DNA from: Roseovarius marisflavi
Lineage (GTDB): Bacteria > Pseudomonadota > Alphaproteobacteria > Rhodobacterales > Rhodobacteraceae
NCBI RefSeq assembly: GCF_900142625.1
Contig: NZ_FRBN01000006.1
Location: 1-64,000, forward strand
Reading direction: 5' to 3'
Length of the DNA stretch: 64,000 bases
Shown here: positions 36,663 through 46,038 of the stretch, piece by piece
Layout of the letters: every line of letters starts with the position of its first letter
Numbering within the stretch: the stretch's first letter is position 1
Notes under the pieces: generated by a model
Told to the model about the DNA's origin: nothing
Database searches by the model: none
What the model saw: the letters and a program-made list of their open reading frames with translations, nothing else
Position numbers and translations under genes: made by a program

Positions 36663-38993
36663 TTAATCTGAGTACAATGTCTTCTGCATGTTCTGAAACG
36701 CTTCTTTAATTGCCGCGAGGCCGCCAAGCTTCGCCTTGCCCTCGCTCACGCTGCCGTAGCGTGCTGTGAGGAAGGTTCCCAGCTTTTTGGTAGCTAGTTC
36801 ACTCTCCCCCCGTGCCTCATAAGCCGCGAGAATAGCTAGCAAGAGTTGCTTGAGCCCTTCGTCTGCATCGCCTATGCCGTCTGCACGCACGGAGTCAGCG
36901 CGTTCGTGCCGTGTCTTAGGCTCATTTGTGAAAAGCACATAGCTGAGGACATCGAACAGATCGCTGTCAGGCGCATCGACAAGTCTGCGGATATCGTCAA
37001 GGCGGTCTTGCTCATACCCACGGTCGGCAAGCTGTTGAAGAAAGTGCTCGCGCGTGTCGGGATCGCACCAAACCGCGCGAAGCTGATCCTCGTCCGCGAC
37101 GATACCTGACAAATCACCGAAGAGCCGTACAAGGAACTCTGCTGCCGAAATCGGTTTTCCTTCTGGGCTCCAGTAGGTCGTTGACGCAATGTACTTAATC
37201 TTGCGAAAACTACCGTCCGAGAGCTTCACGACGATTTTCTCGCGCGGTGGCTCGTCGGTACAGTCATCACCTGGTTCAGGCGGGTCGCCTTCCGGTCGAG
37301 GCTCCGGTCCGTCTATCGGCGGGCGTGGTCCCTTTGGAGGTTCTGGCTCAAGCGGCTCACCATCCCATTCGGGATCATTGAAGTTCTCGTGGGCCCTCAC
37401 GAAATCCCAGATGGTGAAAAAGTCCTTGCCTTCATACGTGCGCGTTCCGCGTCCGATAATCTGCTTGAATTCGATCATGGATCGGATCGGGCGCATAAGG
37501 ACTATATGCCTGACGTTTCTTGCATCAACGCCGGTTGAGAGCTTCTGTGAAGTCGTAAGGATTGTCGGGATCGTTTTGTCGTTATCTTGAAAGTCACGGA
37601 GGTGTTTTTCGCCAATAGCTCCATCATCTGCAGTGACGCGGTGGCAGTAATTCGGGTTCTTTCCGTCCTTCACCTGGTTGATCAAGTCTCGCACCAAAGC
37701 CGCATGATCTTGCGTAGCGCAGAACACCAACGTTTTTTGACGCTGATCGATCTGGCTCATGAATTCTTTCACGCGGCTGAGTTCACGATCTTCGATGATG
37801 ATGCGCGTGTTGAAATCGCCCTCGCTAAATGCTTCGCCGTCTTCAATCTCACCTGCAATAAGCTCGTCGGAGCCGTCAAAGACGTATTCATCGATGGTGC
37901 TCGCCATCTGGCGCACCTTGAACGGCGTCAGGAAGCCGTCCTCGATCCCATCACGCAGAGCGTAGGTGTAAACAGGCTCACCGAAATAGGAGTAGGTGTC
38001 GGCGTTGTGTTTGCGTTTGGGCGTGGCGGTCAGGCCAAGCTGGGCGGCGGGTTCAAAATACTCCAGCAAACGCCGCCATTCGCTTTCGTCCTTGGCCCCG
38101 CCCCGGTGGCATTCGTCGATCACGATGAAGTCGAAGAAGTCTGGTGGATACTGCGTGTAAACTGGGTCGCCTTCGCCAGTCATGAAAGTCTGGAAGATCG
38201 TAAAGAACAGGCTGGCGTTCTTGGGCGGCTTGCCCCCGTTCTTGCGGATTGTATCGGGGTCGATCCGGGTGACGGCATCATTCGGAAAAGCGCTGAATGC
38301 GTTGTAGGCCTGATCGGCGAGGATGTTACGGTCGGCAAGAAACAGGATGCGCGGGCGGCGCACTGGTTCGCCCGATAGATTCCATTTGGCCTGAAACAGC
38401 TTCCACGCGATCTGGAACGCGATGGAAGTTTTGCCCGTTCCGGTGGCCAGTGTTAGCAGGATACGCCGGTCGCCTTTGGCTAGCGCCTCAAGTGCGGCGT
38501 TGACGGCTTTGTGCTGGTAGTAGCGCAGTTCCCACTTGCCGCCGTCTGTTTCGAAATCGACGGCCCCGAAGCGCTCGCGCCAGTCGTTGTGGATGGCGAA
38601 GGTGCGCTCCCATAGTTCATCGGGCGTGGGAAACGGCAAGGCCATGTCGGCCTCGGCCCCCGTGGTCATGTCGATCTGATACCAGCTCAGCCCGTTGGAG
38701 GCGTAGGCATAGCGAGACCCAAGACGGGTGGCGTAGTCTTTGGCCTGACCGACGCCGTTGCGGTGGCTGACGCCTGCGCGCTTTGCCTCCAGTACGGCGA
38801 GCTTTTGGCCCTTGTGGATCAGGACATAATCGGCAGACAGCCCCTTGCCGCGTGTGCCGCCTGACTGGATGCGCCCTGGGCAGATGACCTCACGCCGAAC
38901 CTTCGAGCCATTCGCTCCCCAGCCCGCCGCCGCAAGGACGGGGTCTATGCGTTCGGCGCGGGTATCGGCTTCGGTTTCGTCGTGAATGCTCAT
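36663..38993 (-). CDS. hsdR: Type I restriction enzyme, R subunit
   Basis: A 776-residue protein. The N-terminal nuclease has Asp55 and Glu69-x-Lys71 (DYVLIHKG...LEAKRAG). The motor follows, with ATGTGKT at 183-189, DECHRGG, LTATPKR and QIIGRGTRT. A Pro/Glu/Asp-rich linker (LEPEPPKGPRPPIDGPEPRP) joins a helical C-terminal domain. It translocates and cuts DNA lacking the HsdM methylation. It is the third gene of the operon, 17 bases after hsdS and 16 before the nuclease. All motifs look intact. Confidence 0.95.
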   Translation of the reverse strand: MSIHDETEADTRAERIDPVLAAAGWGANGSKVRREVICPGRIQSGGTRGKGLSADYVLIHKGQKLAVLEAKRAGVSHRNGVGQAKDYATRLGSRYAYASNGLSWYQIDMTTGAEADMALPFPTPDELWERTFAIHNDWRERFGAVDFETDGGKWELRYYQHKAVNAALEALAKGDRRILLTLATGTGKTSIAFQIAWKLFQAKWNLSGEPVRRPRILFLADRNILADQAYNAFSAFPNDAVTRIDPDTIRKNGGKPPKNASLFFTIFQTFMTGEGDPVYTQYPPDFFDFIVIDECHRGGAKDESEWRRLLEYFEPAAQLGLTATPKRKHNADTYSYFGEPVYTYALRDGIEDGFLTPFKVRQMASTIDEYVFDGSDELIAGEIEDGEAFSEGDFNTRIIIEDRELSRVKEFMSQIDQRQKTLVFCATQDHAALVRDLINQVKDGKNPNYCHRVTADDGAIGEKHLRDFQDNDKTIPTILTTSQKLSTGVDARNVRHIVLMRPIRSMIEFKQIIGRGTRTYEGKDFFTIWDFVRAHENFNDPEWDGEPLEPEPPKGPRPPIDGPEPRPEGDPPEPGDDCTDEPPREKIVVKLSDGSFRKIKYIASTTYWSPEGKPISAAEFLVRLFGDLSGIVADEDQLRAVWCDPDTREHFLQQLADRGYEQDRLDDIRRLVDAPDSDLFDVLSYVLFTNEPKTRHERADSVRADGIGDADEGLKQLLLAILAAYEARGESELATKKLGTFLTARYGSVSEGKAKLGGLAAIKEAFQNMQKTLYSD

Positions 38994-39010
38994 CAGGTCT
39001 ACTCGTTACA

Positions 39011-40222
39011 TCATGTTAATTCGCCCGCGAAGGCTTTTTGCAAAAGGGATTGGCGGAGATCGTCGATGTCTTGAAGCTTGTCTCTAAATGCTTCTTCAAG
39101 TCGCTCCATATCATCATAGGCGCTCTGGCAATTCGCTGCGATTGCACGCTGGCGATCAAGGTTCTTCGGAAACCTCAAAGGCACAGTCTTTAGCAGCTTC
39201 GCCTTGATACCAACTACAGTTGCGCCTGTGCCGCGTCTGTGAATTTCGGATTGCATGGGGGGTGCCATCAGTGAAAATTTCAAGAACTCCGCCAAAATAA
39301 CGTCTTCATCTGCCTGCATAGTGATCAATCGCTGACCGATAACGACAGTTTCTTCAGTGTCTAATTGTGCAACGTTTGCAAGCGGTGCCTCGGTCGAGAA
39401 CAAGACATCGCCTAGTTTTGGAAAACCGCGTGTCATCCATCCTTCGTAAGCACTTTCCAAAATGAACTCTTCGGGTTCGCGTTGGATGTAGCCCATCTTC
39501 ACATTCTTGGCTGTAATCAGCCTTATACCGACTTCTGTTTTCGGAGGAGTCTTCCCGCGATAGTCAATGAAACGCACATGATCGTTGAGCTCACATTCAT
39601 CCCAGCCTGCTTCATCTCCGGAAAAGGCCGTCGCAAGGTAGCTCTCAAACAACTCCCGCGCATTCTGGAGGTTGGCTTCTGCGTTGGCGCGGGCGCGAGC
39701 TAGACCTTCGAACGCCTCGTCAAGAACCGCAACAATCAGCTTTTGTTCTTCGGGTGGCGGGAGGGGAATTTCTAAAGACTCGACAAGCTCTTTGGGCACC
39801 CGCTTGTGCCCGACCGCCCCAGTCATTTGCCCCTTGGCCCAATCTCGAAAACTTTGTCTGTTCAGGAAGTGGTAGAGGTAACCTGCCAGAAGCTTGTCAT
39901 TCGGTCGAAGAACAAAGAACTCACTTGACCCAAATCCAACACCGTTCGTTAAACCATTCGCGATACCGAGCTTTCCATTTTCGAAACAGGGCGTGATTTT
40001 AGCCAACAGGACATCGCCATCGCAGAAGTATGTGTACCCGCTGTAGACCTTACCGAGAGGTCTTGCTTCCTGTTCTGAAAGTGTAACTTGATCGACCTTC
40101 AGGCAGTCCATCGGGACGAAAGACACATCGTCCTCATCCGCCAAGACTGATTTGACCTCTTTCTTATTGGGCCGAAGTAGCGCAACGTCACCAAGCTTTG
40201 GCGCTTCCCAACCCGTCTTCAC
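39011..40222 (-). CDS. hsdS: Type I restriction enzyme, specificity subunit
   Basis: A 403-residue protein with two target-recognition domains, each followed by a conserved helix region: IPLPPPEEQKLIVAVLDEAFEGLARARAN near 155-185 and LDRQRAIAANCQSAYDDMERLEEAF near 360. It ends SLLQKAFAGELT, the classic HsdS C-terminus. It sets the DNA sequence recognised by the complex; the target cannot be predicted here. The start is GTG 40222, overlapping the hsdM stop (GTGA). Confidence 0.95.
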   Translation of the reverse strand: MKTGWEAPKLGDVALLRPNKKEVKSVLADEDDVSFVPMDCLKVDQVTLSEQEARPLGKVYSGYTYFCDGDVLLAKITPCFENGKLGIANGLTNGVGFGSSEFFVLRPNDKLLAGYLYHFLNRQSFRDWAKGQMTGAVGHKRVPKELVESLEIPLPPPEEQKLIVAVLDEAFEGLARARANAEANLQNARELFESYLATAFSGDEAGWDECELNDHVRFIDYRGKTPPKTEVGIRLITAKNVKMGYIQREPEEFILESAYEGWMTRGFPKLGDVLFSTEAPLANVAQLDTEETVVIGQRLITMQADEDVILAEFLKFSLMAPPMQSEIHRRGTGATVVGIKAKLLKTVPLRFPKNLDRQRAIAANCQSAYDDMERLEEAFRDKLQDIDDLRQSLLQKAFAGELT

Positions 40223-41667
40223 AGCATCCCCCGGATGTTCTCCAGAATGCCCGCCGTTTCGGCATCCCGCGCCAACATATCGGCGATGATCGTTTCGGGG
40301 CTGCGCAAGGCCTCGGCCTCGGGCGCGTTAGGGTTCTTGACCGATAGATCAAAAGTCTCGTCGTCCAGATCGGCGCGGTTGACGATCCAGCTTTTCGGTC
40401 CGTTTGGGCGGGTGCGCTGTAAATCTACAAATTCCGCCAGATCGGCGTCGTTCAGTGGGTTGGTCTTACCCATGTTTCGGCCCGGATCGAGCTGGTAAAA
40501 CCAGATGTCCCGCGTCGGCGCACCCTTTTCAAAAAACAGCACCACGGTCTTAACCCCCGCCCCCTGAAACGTGCCTTGCGGGCAATCGAGGATGGTGTGC
40601 AGCTCCGCCGCCTCCAGCAGTTCCTTGCGCAGGGCGACGCTGGCGTTGTCGGTGTTGCTGAGGAAGGTGTTCTTGATGACGACCGCCGCGCGGCCCCCGG
40701 CCCGCAGCTTGCGGATGAAGTGTTGTAGGAACAGATAGGCGGTCTCGCCCGTGCGGATCGGGAAGTTTTGTTGCACCTCGCGCCGCTCGCCCCCGCCGAA
40801 GGGCGGATTGGCGAGGATGATGTCGTGGCGGTCCTTTTCCTGAATATCCATCACGTTTTCATTGAGCGTGTTGGAGTGGACAAGGTTCGGGGCCTCGATT
40901 CCGTGCAGGACCATGTTCATGATCCCGATGATATAGGCGAGGCCCTTCTTTTCTTGCCCGTAGAAGGTTTTGGTTTGCAGGGTCTCGAATTCGGACGCTG
41001 AGAGCTTGTCGGTGCGCATGTAGTCGTAGGCTTCGCAGAGGAAGCCCGCAGAGCCAACCGCACCGTCATAGATCGTCTCGCCGATCTTAGGGTCAGTTAC
41101 CTTGATCATGGCGCGGATCAGCGGGCGCGGTGTGTAGTATTCGCCCCCGTTGCGGCCCGCGTTGCCCATGCGTTTTATGCGCGTTTCGTAAAGAGAGGAA
41201 AGTTCGTGCCGCTCTTCCTGTGTGCCGAAGGATAGGCTGTCGATTTGTTCCAGCACATCGCGCAGGATGTAGCCCGAGCGGAATTTGTTACGCAGTTCGT
41301 TGAAGACTTCGCCGATCTTGTAATTGATCGTATCCGGGCTGGTCGCGGACTGGCGGAAGGACGCTAGGTAGGGGAATAATTCCTGGTCAACAAAATTGAT
41401 CAGGTCGTCGCCGATGCGGGCGCTGTTGTGGTCGAAGTCGCCGTCCTTTCTTGGGGCGGCCCATTTATCCCAACGGAATTCGCCATCAATAATCGGGGTG
41501 TAATCCTCGCCATCGAGTTCGGCACGATCACTGCGCTCGGTTTCGAGGTCGTGAAGGTATTTCAAAAACAGAACCCATGAGGTCTGCTCGACGTAGTCTA
41601 ATTCGTTGGCGATGCCTTCTTCGGCGCGAAGGTCTCGTTCTATTTTGTTGAATGCGTTCTCGTACAA
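40219..41667 (-). CDS. hsdM: Type I restriction enzyme, methyltransferase subunit
   Basis: A 482-residue N6-adenine methyltransferase. The helical N-terminus is ERDLRAEEGIANELDYVEQ. YYTPRPLIRAMI and DGAVGSAGFL (SAM-binding motif I) come next, then ILANPPFGGG (NPPF motif IV). It methylates the recognition site and protects the host. The likely start is TTG 41667 (YENAFNKIERDL follows), with GAGG at good spacing. The frame is open to 42261 but the extra part does not look like protein and overlaps repeats. First gene of the five-gene operon. Confidence 0.93.
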   Translation of the reverse strand: MYENAFNKIERDLRAEEGIANELDYVEQTSWVLFLKYLHDLETERSDRAELDGEDYTPIIDGEFRWDKWAAPRKDGDFDHNSARIGDDLINFVDQELFPYLASFRQSATSPDTINYKIGEVFNELRNKFRSGYILRDVLEQIDSLSFGTQEERHELSSLYETRIKRMGNAGRNGGEYYTPRPLIRAMIKVTDPKIGETIYDGAVGSAGFLCEAYDYMRTDKLSASEFETLQTKTFYGQEKKGLAYIIGIMNMVLHGIEAPNLVHSNTLNENVMDIQEKDRHDIILANPPFGGGERREVQQNFPIRTGETAYLFLQHFIRKLRAGGRAAVVIKNTFLSNTDNASVALRKELLEAAELHTILDCPQGTFQGAGVKTVVLFFEKGAPTRDIWFYQLDPGRNMGKTNPLNDADLAEFVDLQRTRPNGPKSWIVNRADLDDETFDLSVKNPNAPEAEALRSPETIIADMLARDAETAGILENIRGML

Positions 41668-42241
41668 TGTGTCCTCGACTCTCAAGCTTTTCGACGAGAT
41701 TAGCAGCTTGGCTAGTGTTATGCACCATGCGTTGCACAAGATGTGGAGTTTTCCACAGAGGGCAGCCTGGCGTGCCAGTTTCGCATGGTTCGGTGCCGGT
41801 GGAGAGGCATTTCTCCTGGTCCGGCGAGCTGGGCTCAGGGGCGGTGCTAGGCCCCCAAAAGTGATCCATCTTTGGCAAGATGGCGGCATCCAATCCGCGC
41901 AGGGTTGGTCGATGGGAGGTCCAGGCAGGGAGAGCGAAGTCTCCCTCTTGGTCAGGGTTGCAAGGGGCGCGAAGACTCCTGCTCGATGGGATGGTTCCAA
42001 GGTAAGGGCAGCTATGAAATGCTCCCTTCCATGGTCTCGATGAAGTCGCCTCCATGGCATGGTCAGGATTTCACAAGGGCAGGAACGCCCTTTGATCGAT
42101 GGGTGCAGGGAGAGCGAAGTCTCCCGCGAGTGTTTGACCGGCGATACGGTCTGCTGGCTCTGGCATGGGTTCAATGCCCTGACTGAGCCACGGCCTGGGG
42201 GATGCAACGGGGGCGCGCAGCGAGCCCCCTTGCCAAGAGGG
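41668..42241. other. Long non-coding leader region upstream of hsdM
   Basis: About 570 bases with no believable gene, between the hsdM start and the palindromes at 42242. It contains a repeated hairpin motif (separate entry) and several short GATGGG-type repeats. It may be a long 5' leader of the defence operon. Confidence 0.5.
41925..42125. repeat. Repeated hairpin motif in the hsdM leader
   Basis: GGGAGAGCGAAGTCTCCC occurs at 41928-41945 and 42108-42125, each preceded by the same GCA. Each copy can fold as a six-base stem GGGAGA/TCTCCC with a six-base loop. They are 180 bases apart in direct orientation. Neighbouring short words (TCGATGGG) are also repeated. Confidence 0.65.
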
Positions 42242-42308
42242 TTTTGTACTACAAAACACATCTTGCGGTTTCGCCTTACGGCAGCCTTTAAGGCATTGTA
42301 CTACAATG
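42242..42308. promoter_or_regulatory. Two 15-bp palindromic operator-like sites
   Basis: TTTTGTACTACAAAA (42242-42256) and CATTGTACTACAATG (42294-42308) are both perfect palindromes around the shared core TTGTACTACAA. Their centres are 52 bases apart, about five DNA turns. Read on the minus strand each holds a -10-like TACAAT or TACAAA. They lie upstream of the hsdM operon, so an operator pair for a dimeric repressor is inferred. No cognate regulator gene is obvious nearby. Confidence 0.55.
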
Positions 42309-42369
42309 GTTTGTTGCGGCGCACCAATATGTGCCTAGTTTGCTTTTCGGTAACCTCGACTGAGTTTCA

Positions 42370-45300
42370 TCAGCTTTCAGAATCCAACATTACCTGCAAG
42401 TCAGGAATGTCCATGGCTGGCAGGCCGGAAAACGGACCCAACTCTGCAAACCGCCCCAAGTTGGCAATATAGGTAGTGGCCGTTTCCGACTGGCAACTGC
42501 CACCGAGCATCCTTTCCGCGTCCACGGAGCCCGCAAAGGACGTCATGATTGCATCACGGGCCGCAGCCTGATCTTCAGCGCTGACGCAGCGTCCCACACG
42601 CCCATAGATGTTCACGCGGCAACCAGGACGGTTGAAAAGCATGTTCGCGAACATAAGCACAGCACGCTGTGCTTCTGCTTGGTTCTTGACGTCTCCTTGC
42701 ATGATACGCTGGATTGCAGAGGTACTTGCTCTCATCGCAAAATTCCCGAGAGCGCTCTCACTTGCTCCGCGAAGGTTGGATTGCACTAGCCCAGGACACT
42801 TTTCTTCCATCGTACGTAGTGTCGTCGTGATGTATGCAATCTCCTCAAGGCCCTCATAAGAAACTTCGGCCCAATGCCCCTTGATTACAGCACCGGCAAT
42901 GTCGGGACGCGTATATCTTTCAGGGTTGTACTCGGCTTTCTTGCGATTGATCGCGTCGTTCAGCTCCGTATAGTTCGAAGGAAAAATTGCGGACCCAAAA
43001 AGGTTGTTGGCCCAGGTTTCAATCAACCGCTCAGCCGTTGCGGATGGTGGAAGCGCTTCAACCCACCTTAGAAGTGTTGGCATTGAACGCGTGGTCATGC
43101 CGTCAAGAGTTTCGCGGTACTTCGTTCTATACGAAGAGTGAGCCTCATTGAGTGTCGAATCGGAAGACGGATTCAAGAATTGCGACAGGAAGGCGGCATC
43201 AACTCGCAGATCGCGAAGACTACTCCATCCAGCCAAACCACGACCAGCTTGGCCCTCAAAGATCAGTTCCGACCGAGAAAGCAAACTATCCCATTCTAAC
43301 GCCGCTCGATCGCGTGTGTTTGTAACGAACCCTTTGACGAAGGCTTTGTGCGCAACGTTATATCCCAGCTCTCTCATTTTCGCTGTTTGCTCATCCGCAA
43401 ACTGTTCAACCTCGGCGAGACCGGAAATCGATTGCTCAAACTCAGGCAGCTTTGCCAAAAGCACGCTTGCGAGCCCGCGTTGCTTCGTTGTTGCAATGGC
43501 GCGAAGTTCGCTCATTGCTTGTGCTTTTTCACTTTCAAGAACGAAAGCCATGCGTCCTTCATTCCCCATAATCGAACGCCCAATGGCTTCGATCTCTGCA
43601 AGGCCTTGCCAATTCCCGGCTTCCAGATTGGCCTTTTGCAGGCCTTCGGCGATTTGCTCTGCAGCTTCGCGGCGCACAAATGGCATCTGTTCAAGAATGA
43701 CCCAGTCCAATTGACGCCCGTAGCGATCCGATATCAAAGCTCCCGGCGTCCACGTTGTAATGCCCGCTACGAGACTACGATCTTCGGCTTGTAGACTAGA
43801 GGTCAACAAAGATTGGCAATGTCTTGAGATGGTGCGCAAACCATTCGTTGCTAACCTATCCCAGCTTTGAGGGTCCTTTCCAAGTACGCGTCTGATCTCA
43901 TCATGATCTAGAAGTTGCGACATGATGCGATTTCTTCCAAGGCGAAGTTCCTGCCCGGAAGCCAGCCAACTCGCATAGGCGACACAGTCGCCCTTTGTCA
44001 GATCGTTCCGCCCTGGACGCGCGCCCTCGTATCCATCGACTTTGAACAAGAGTCCGGCAGGATTAGATGGAACCGGACTTTGTGCCACAGCATACCCACG
44101 TAGGTCATCGCAGGACTTGGCTGAGACAACTTTGCCGGAGATGCGCTGTCCATCAGCCGAAATTTTTGCGTCTAAGCCAAGCGGCTCGGGGTTACCCAAA
44201 ACTGACCCATAGTCTCTCACCCAGGCCTTTGGCTCTAAGCGTAAATTACCGTCTTCATCTAGTGTACCGGAAACCAGAAGGGCAGCCCGCTGCTGGGTCA
44301 ACTCAACCCCAGGTCCGATTTCTAAGAAACCTTCAGCCAAGCCGCCGGTTTCAGAGTAAACAACACGGAAGTAATGTTCCTTTCCATCGCATGCATAGAA
44401 GCCTTTCCACTCGTGTCTCGGCTGACCGACTTCTACGCTGGCCAACACTGTGTTCACAGTTTCTGAAACCGAGGTATCTACCGGTATTGATGTGCTGTCG
44501 GCAGTTGATGGCGTTCTGTCAGAAGAAGGCGCCGTATCGACCGAAGCGGAAGAAGCGTTCGAACCGGCTTCGCGTACTTTCGTCTCCAGTGCATCGAACC
44601 GATCTTGATGAATGAATCCGAGAGCTAAGCTCCAAACTGCGCCATCCATACTTGCATCGCGACTGTGAGGAAGAACCGCCAACCCTGTTGCCGCGAATTT
44701 TCGGGTAAGCTCTTTGAAACTGGCCTTTCGCCTCGGGTCGTTTGTTTTGCGCAAAAGGCCCGTGCAGTGGCGAGCTAGTCTCAGTAGCTTCTGCGTGTCT
44801 TCTTGGGTCCAATTGTAAAGTGACCGACCTAAGACGTTTACAAGACCTTCTTCATCTCTCAAAGCAGTATTGTAAATTTGACCAATTCGAACTTTCTCAC
44901 CCTGTAAGGCCCACTCCGCGAGGCCGAAACACTCGTCTTCGGTAATTTCAGACAGCGAGCCGTTTGCCGCATCGGGGACTTTGAAAATCAAACCATCGGG
45001 ATTGTCGGGAAGAGCACCTACATCGAACCGTTCTAATTGAACGGCGCACGAGACGCCTCCATTTGCACGTCCGCGCAGAATGTCGGTGCCCGGAACCAGA
45101 CCAAGCTCCATCGACACAGGTTCCCAATTTCGCCTCGGTCGGTCAGCTATCCAGAATTCTGGTTCTAGCCTAAGTGTGCCGTCATCGACGGTGCCGGTCA
45201 TCGAAAGGGTTGGTGTCAGCCAGTTTAGTTCAGCAGTTAGTTCATTGTCTGCACTTCGGACTCTGAGCATCACACCTTGGCGCTGCCGGTCACAGTCAGA

Positions 45301-45411
45301 ATAGCCAAGCCAATCGCCTTCGAAGTTAGCGCCTTGCGCAACTGCTTCTGAACCTACGAAATTTCCAAGGCCAACAGATAGCAGCAAGAAAAGAGAACAA
45401 AACTTCCGCAT
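42370..45411 (-). CDS. Exported protein of unknown function with internal duplication
   Basis: A 1013-residue protein with a Sec signal peptide (hydrophobic residues 5-20, likely cut after AVA at 23-25). Residues 29-222 and 333-541 are diverged copies of one unit. Both share a W-x-G-x-Y/F-x-x-CD start, LRLEP-x-x-W, an xxSCxx cysteine, NP-x-GL-x-FKV, a DC/EC-x-x-x-A-x-W segment and RHC-x-x-LL. Four cysteines match, suggesting disulfides in the periplasm. A Ser/Thr-rich linker (about 285-320) joins them. The C-terminal 470 residues are helical, with no motif I recognise. It is on the same strand as the defence operon and upstream of it, but separated by the operator region. No family is recognised. 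Confidence 0.85.
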   Translation of the reverse strand: MRKFCSLFLLLSVGLGNFVGSEAVAQGANFEGDWLGYSDCDRQRQGVMLRVRSADNELTAELNWLTPTLSMTGTVDDGTLRLEPEFWIADRPRRNWEPVSMELGLVPGTDILRGRANGGVSCAVQLERFDVGALPDNPDGLIFKVPDAANGSLSEITEDECFGLAEWALQGEKVRIGQIYNTALRDEEGLVNVLGRSLYNWTQEDTQKLLRLARHCTGLLRKTNDPRRKASFKELTRKFAATGLAVLPHSRDASMDGAVWSLALGFIHQDRFDALETKVREAGSNASSASVDTAPSSDRTPSTADSTSIPVDTSVSETVNTVLASVEVGQPRHEWKGFYACDGKEHYFRVVYSETGGLAEGFLEIGPGVELTQQRAALLVSGTLDEDGNLRLEPKAWVRDYGSVLGNPEPLGLDAKISADGQRISGKVVSAKSCDDLRGYAVAQSPVPSNPAGLLFKVDGYEGARPGRNDLTKGDCVAYASWLASGQELRLGRNRIMSQLLDHDEIRRVLGKDPQSWDRLATNGLRTISRHCQSLLTSSLQAEDRSLVAGITTWTPGALISDRYGRQLDWVILEQMPFVRREAAEQIAEGLQKANLEAGNWQGLAEIEAIGRSIMGNEGRMAFVLESEKAQAMSELRAIATTKQRGLASVLLAKLPEFEQSISGLAEVEQFADEQTAKMRELGYNVAHKAFVKGFVTNTRDRAALEWDSLLSRSELIFEGQAGRGLAGWSSLRDLRVDAAFLSQFLNPSSDSTLNEAHSSYRTKYRETLDGMTTRSMPTLLRWVEALPPSATAERLIETWANNLFGSAIFPSNYTELNDAINRKKAEYNPERYTRPDIAGAVIKGHWAEVSYEGLEEIAYITTTLRTMEEKCPGLVQSNLRGASESALGNFAMRASTSAIQRIMQGDVKNQAEAQRAVLMFANMLFNRPGCRVNIYGRVGRCVSAEDQAAARDAIMTSFAGSVDAERMLGGSCQSETATTYIANLGRFAELGPFSGLPAMDIPDLQVMLDSES

Positions 45412-45563
45412 CCCAAGCCCCTAAGATCAATGAATTAGAGCCAGAAGACTGCATCGGGCCGTGCACAGTCAACAAAGTTTTGAACTGAGAAGGCCTTCCA
45501 AACGCGGCTCAACCTTCGCCCGAAGTAGTTCGATCAGCTCAGGATCAGTGCGGGCATGCCTCG
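45412..45563. other. Promoter region of the exported protein
   Basis: A short gene-free stretch between the exported protein start and the gene fragment at 45564. No boxes are assigned. Confidence 0.3.
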
Positions 45564-45710
45564 CGGGGCTTCGGCTCCTGCCGCTATGTGAGCTGGTGCG
45601 CCTATTACGGCGTCCAGGGTCGCAGGGTTGAAAAGCCAGCTCATGGCGAGCGCTGCCAAGTGGTGACGGTGTTGCCGCTCGATTGGAACAAGATGTTTGG
45701 AGGGTTTTAA
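45564..45710 (+). pseudogene. 3' fragment of an unrecognised gene
   Basis: A frame ending at TAA 45708-45710 reads like real protein, with CRYVSWCAYYGVQGRRVEKP and then GERCQVVTVLPLDWNKMFGGF in part. It has no start codon with a ribosome binding site. Probably the tail of a gene cut by insertion or deletion. The next gene begins one base after its stop, as in an operon. Confidence 0.5.
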
Positions 45711-45711
45711 G

Positions 45712-45954
45712 ATGGAAGAGTATTTTTACACGCTGGATATGGGTTCAATCTACGGGCCAAAACTCGAAGCTCTGGCTGAAAAGGCGAGCTTTGATGATGT
45801 CGAAGCCTTTGCAGCCATGATCCTTGCCCACGCCCTCGATGACATGGTGCAGCGTGATCTCGAAGAGGATCAGGCTGAGCGGCCAGATGCTGAATTTGGC
45901 GGTGATGGTTGGCGTAGCGGCGGTCAAGAAATGGATGACGACATCCCGTTCTAA
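45712..45954 (+). CDS. Small acidic protein of unknown function
   Basis: An 80-residue, strongly acidic protein with a helical middle (EAFAAMILAHALDDMVQRDLEED, in part) and an Asp-rich end MDDDIPF. ATG 45712 has GGAGG at good spacing. It is upstream of the serine recombinase with one other small gene between. It could be an accessory or control protein of the element; this is inference from position only. Confidence 0.65.
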   Translation: MEEYFYTLDMGSIYGPKLEALAEKASFDDVEAFAAMILAHALDDMVQRDLEEDQAERPDAEFGGDGWRSGGQEMDDDIPF

Positions 45955-46038
45955 CCCTCTGAATTTGCGGGATTTCAGACAATTATGGTAAAATAAAAGT
46001 GGGTATTAAGACATACCCCTCCGAAGTGGGAGAAGACG

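Noticed and set aside
40219..41667. Type III or BREX-type methyltransferase
   Set aside because: The hsdM-hsdS-hsdR order with overlapping starts and the two-domain HsdS are specific to type I systems.
41668..42261. N-terminal extension of hsdM giving a 680-residue protein
   Set aside because: The extra residues are unlike HsdM and cover the repeated hairpins; TTG 41667 with GAGG fits the family start.
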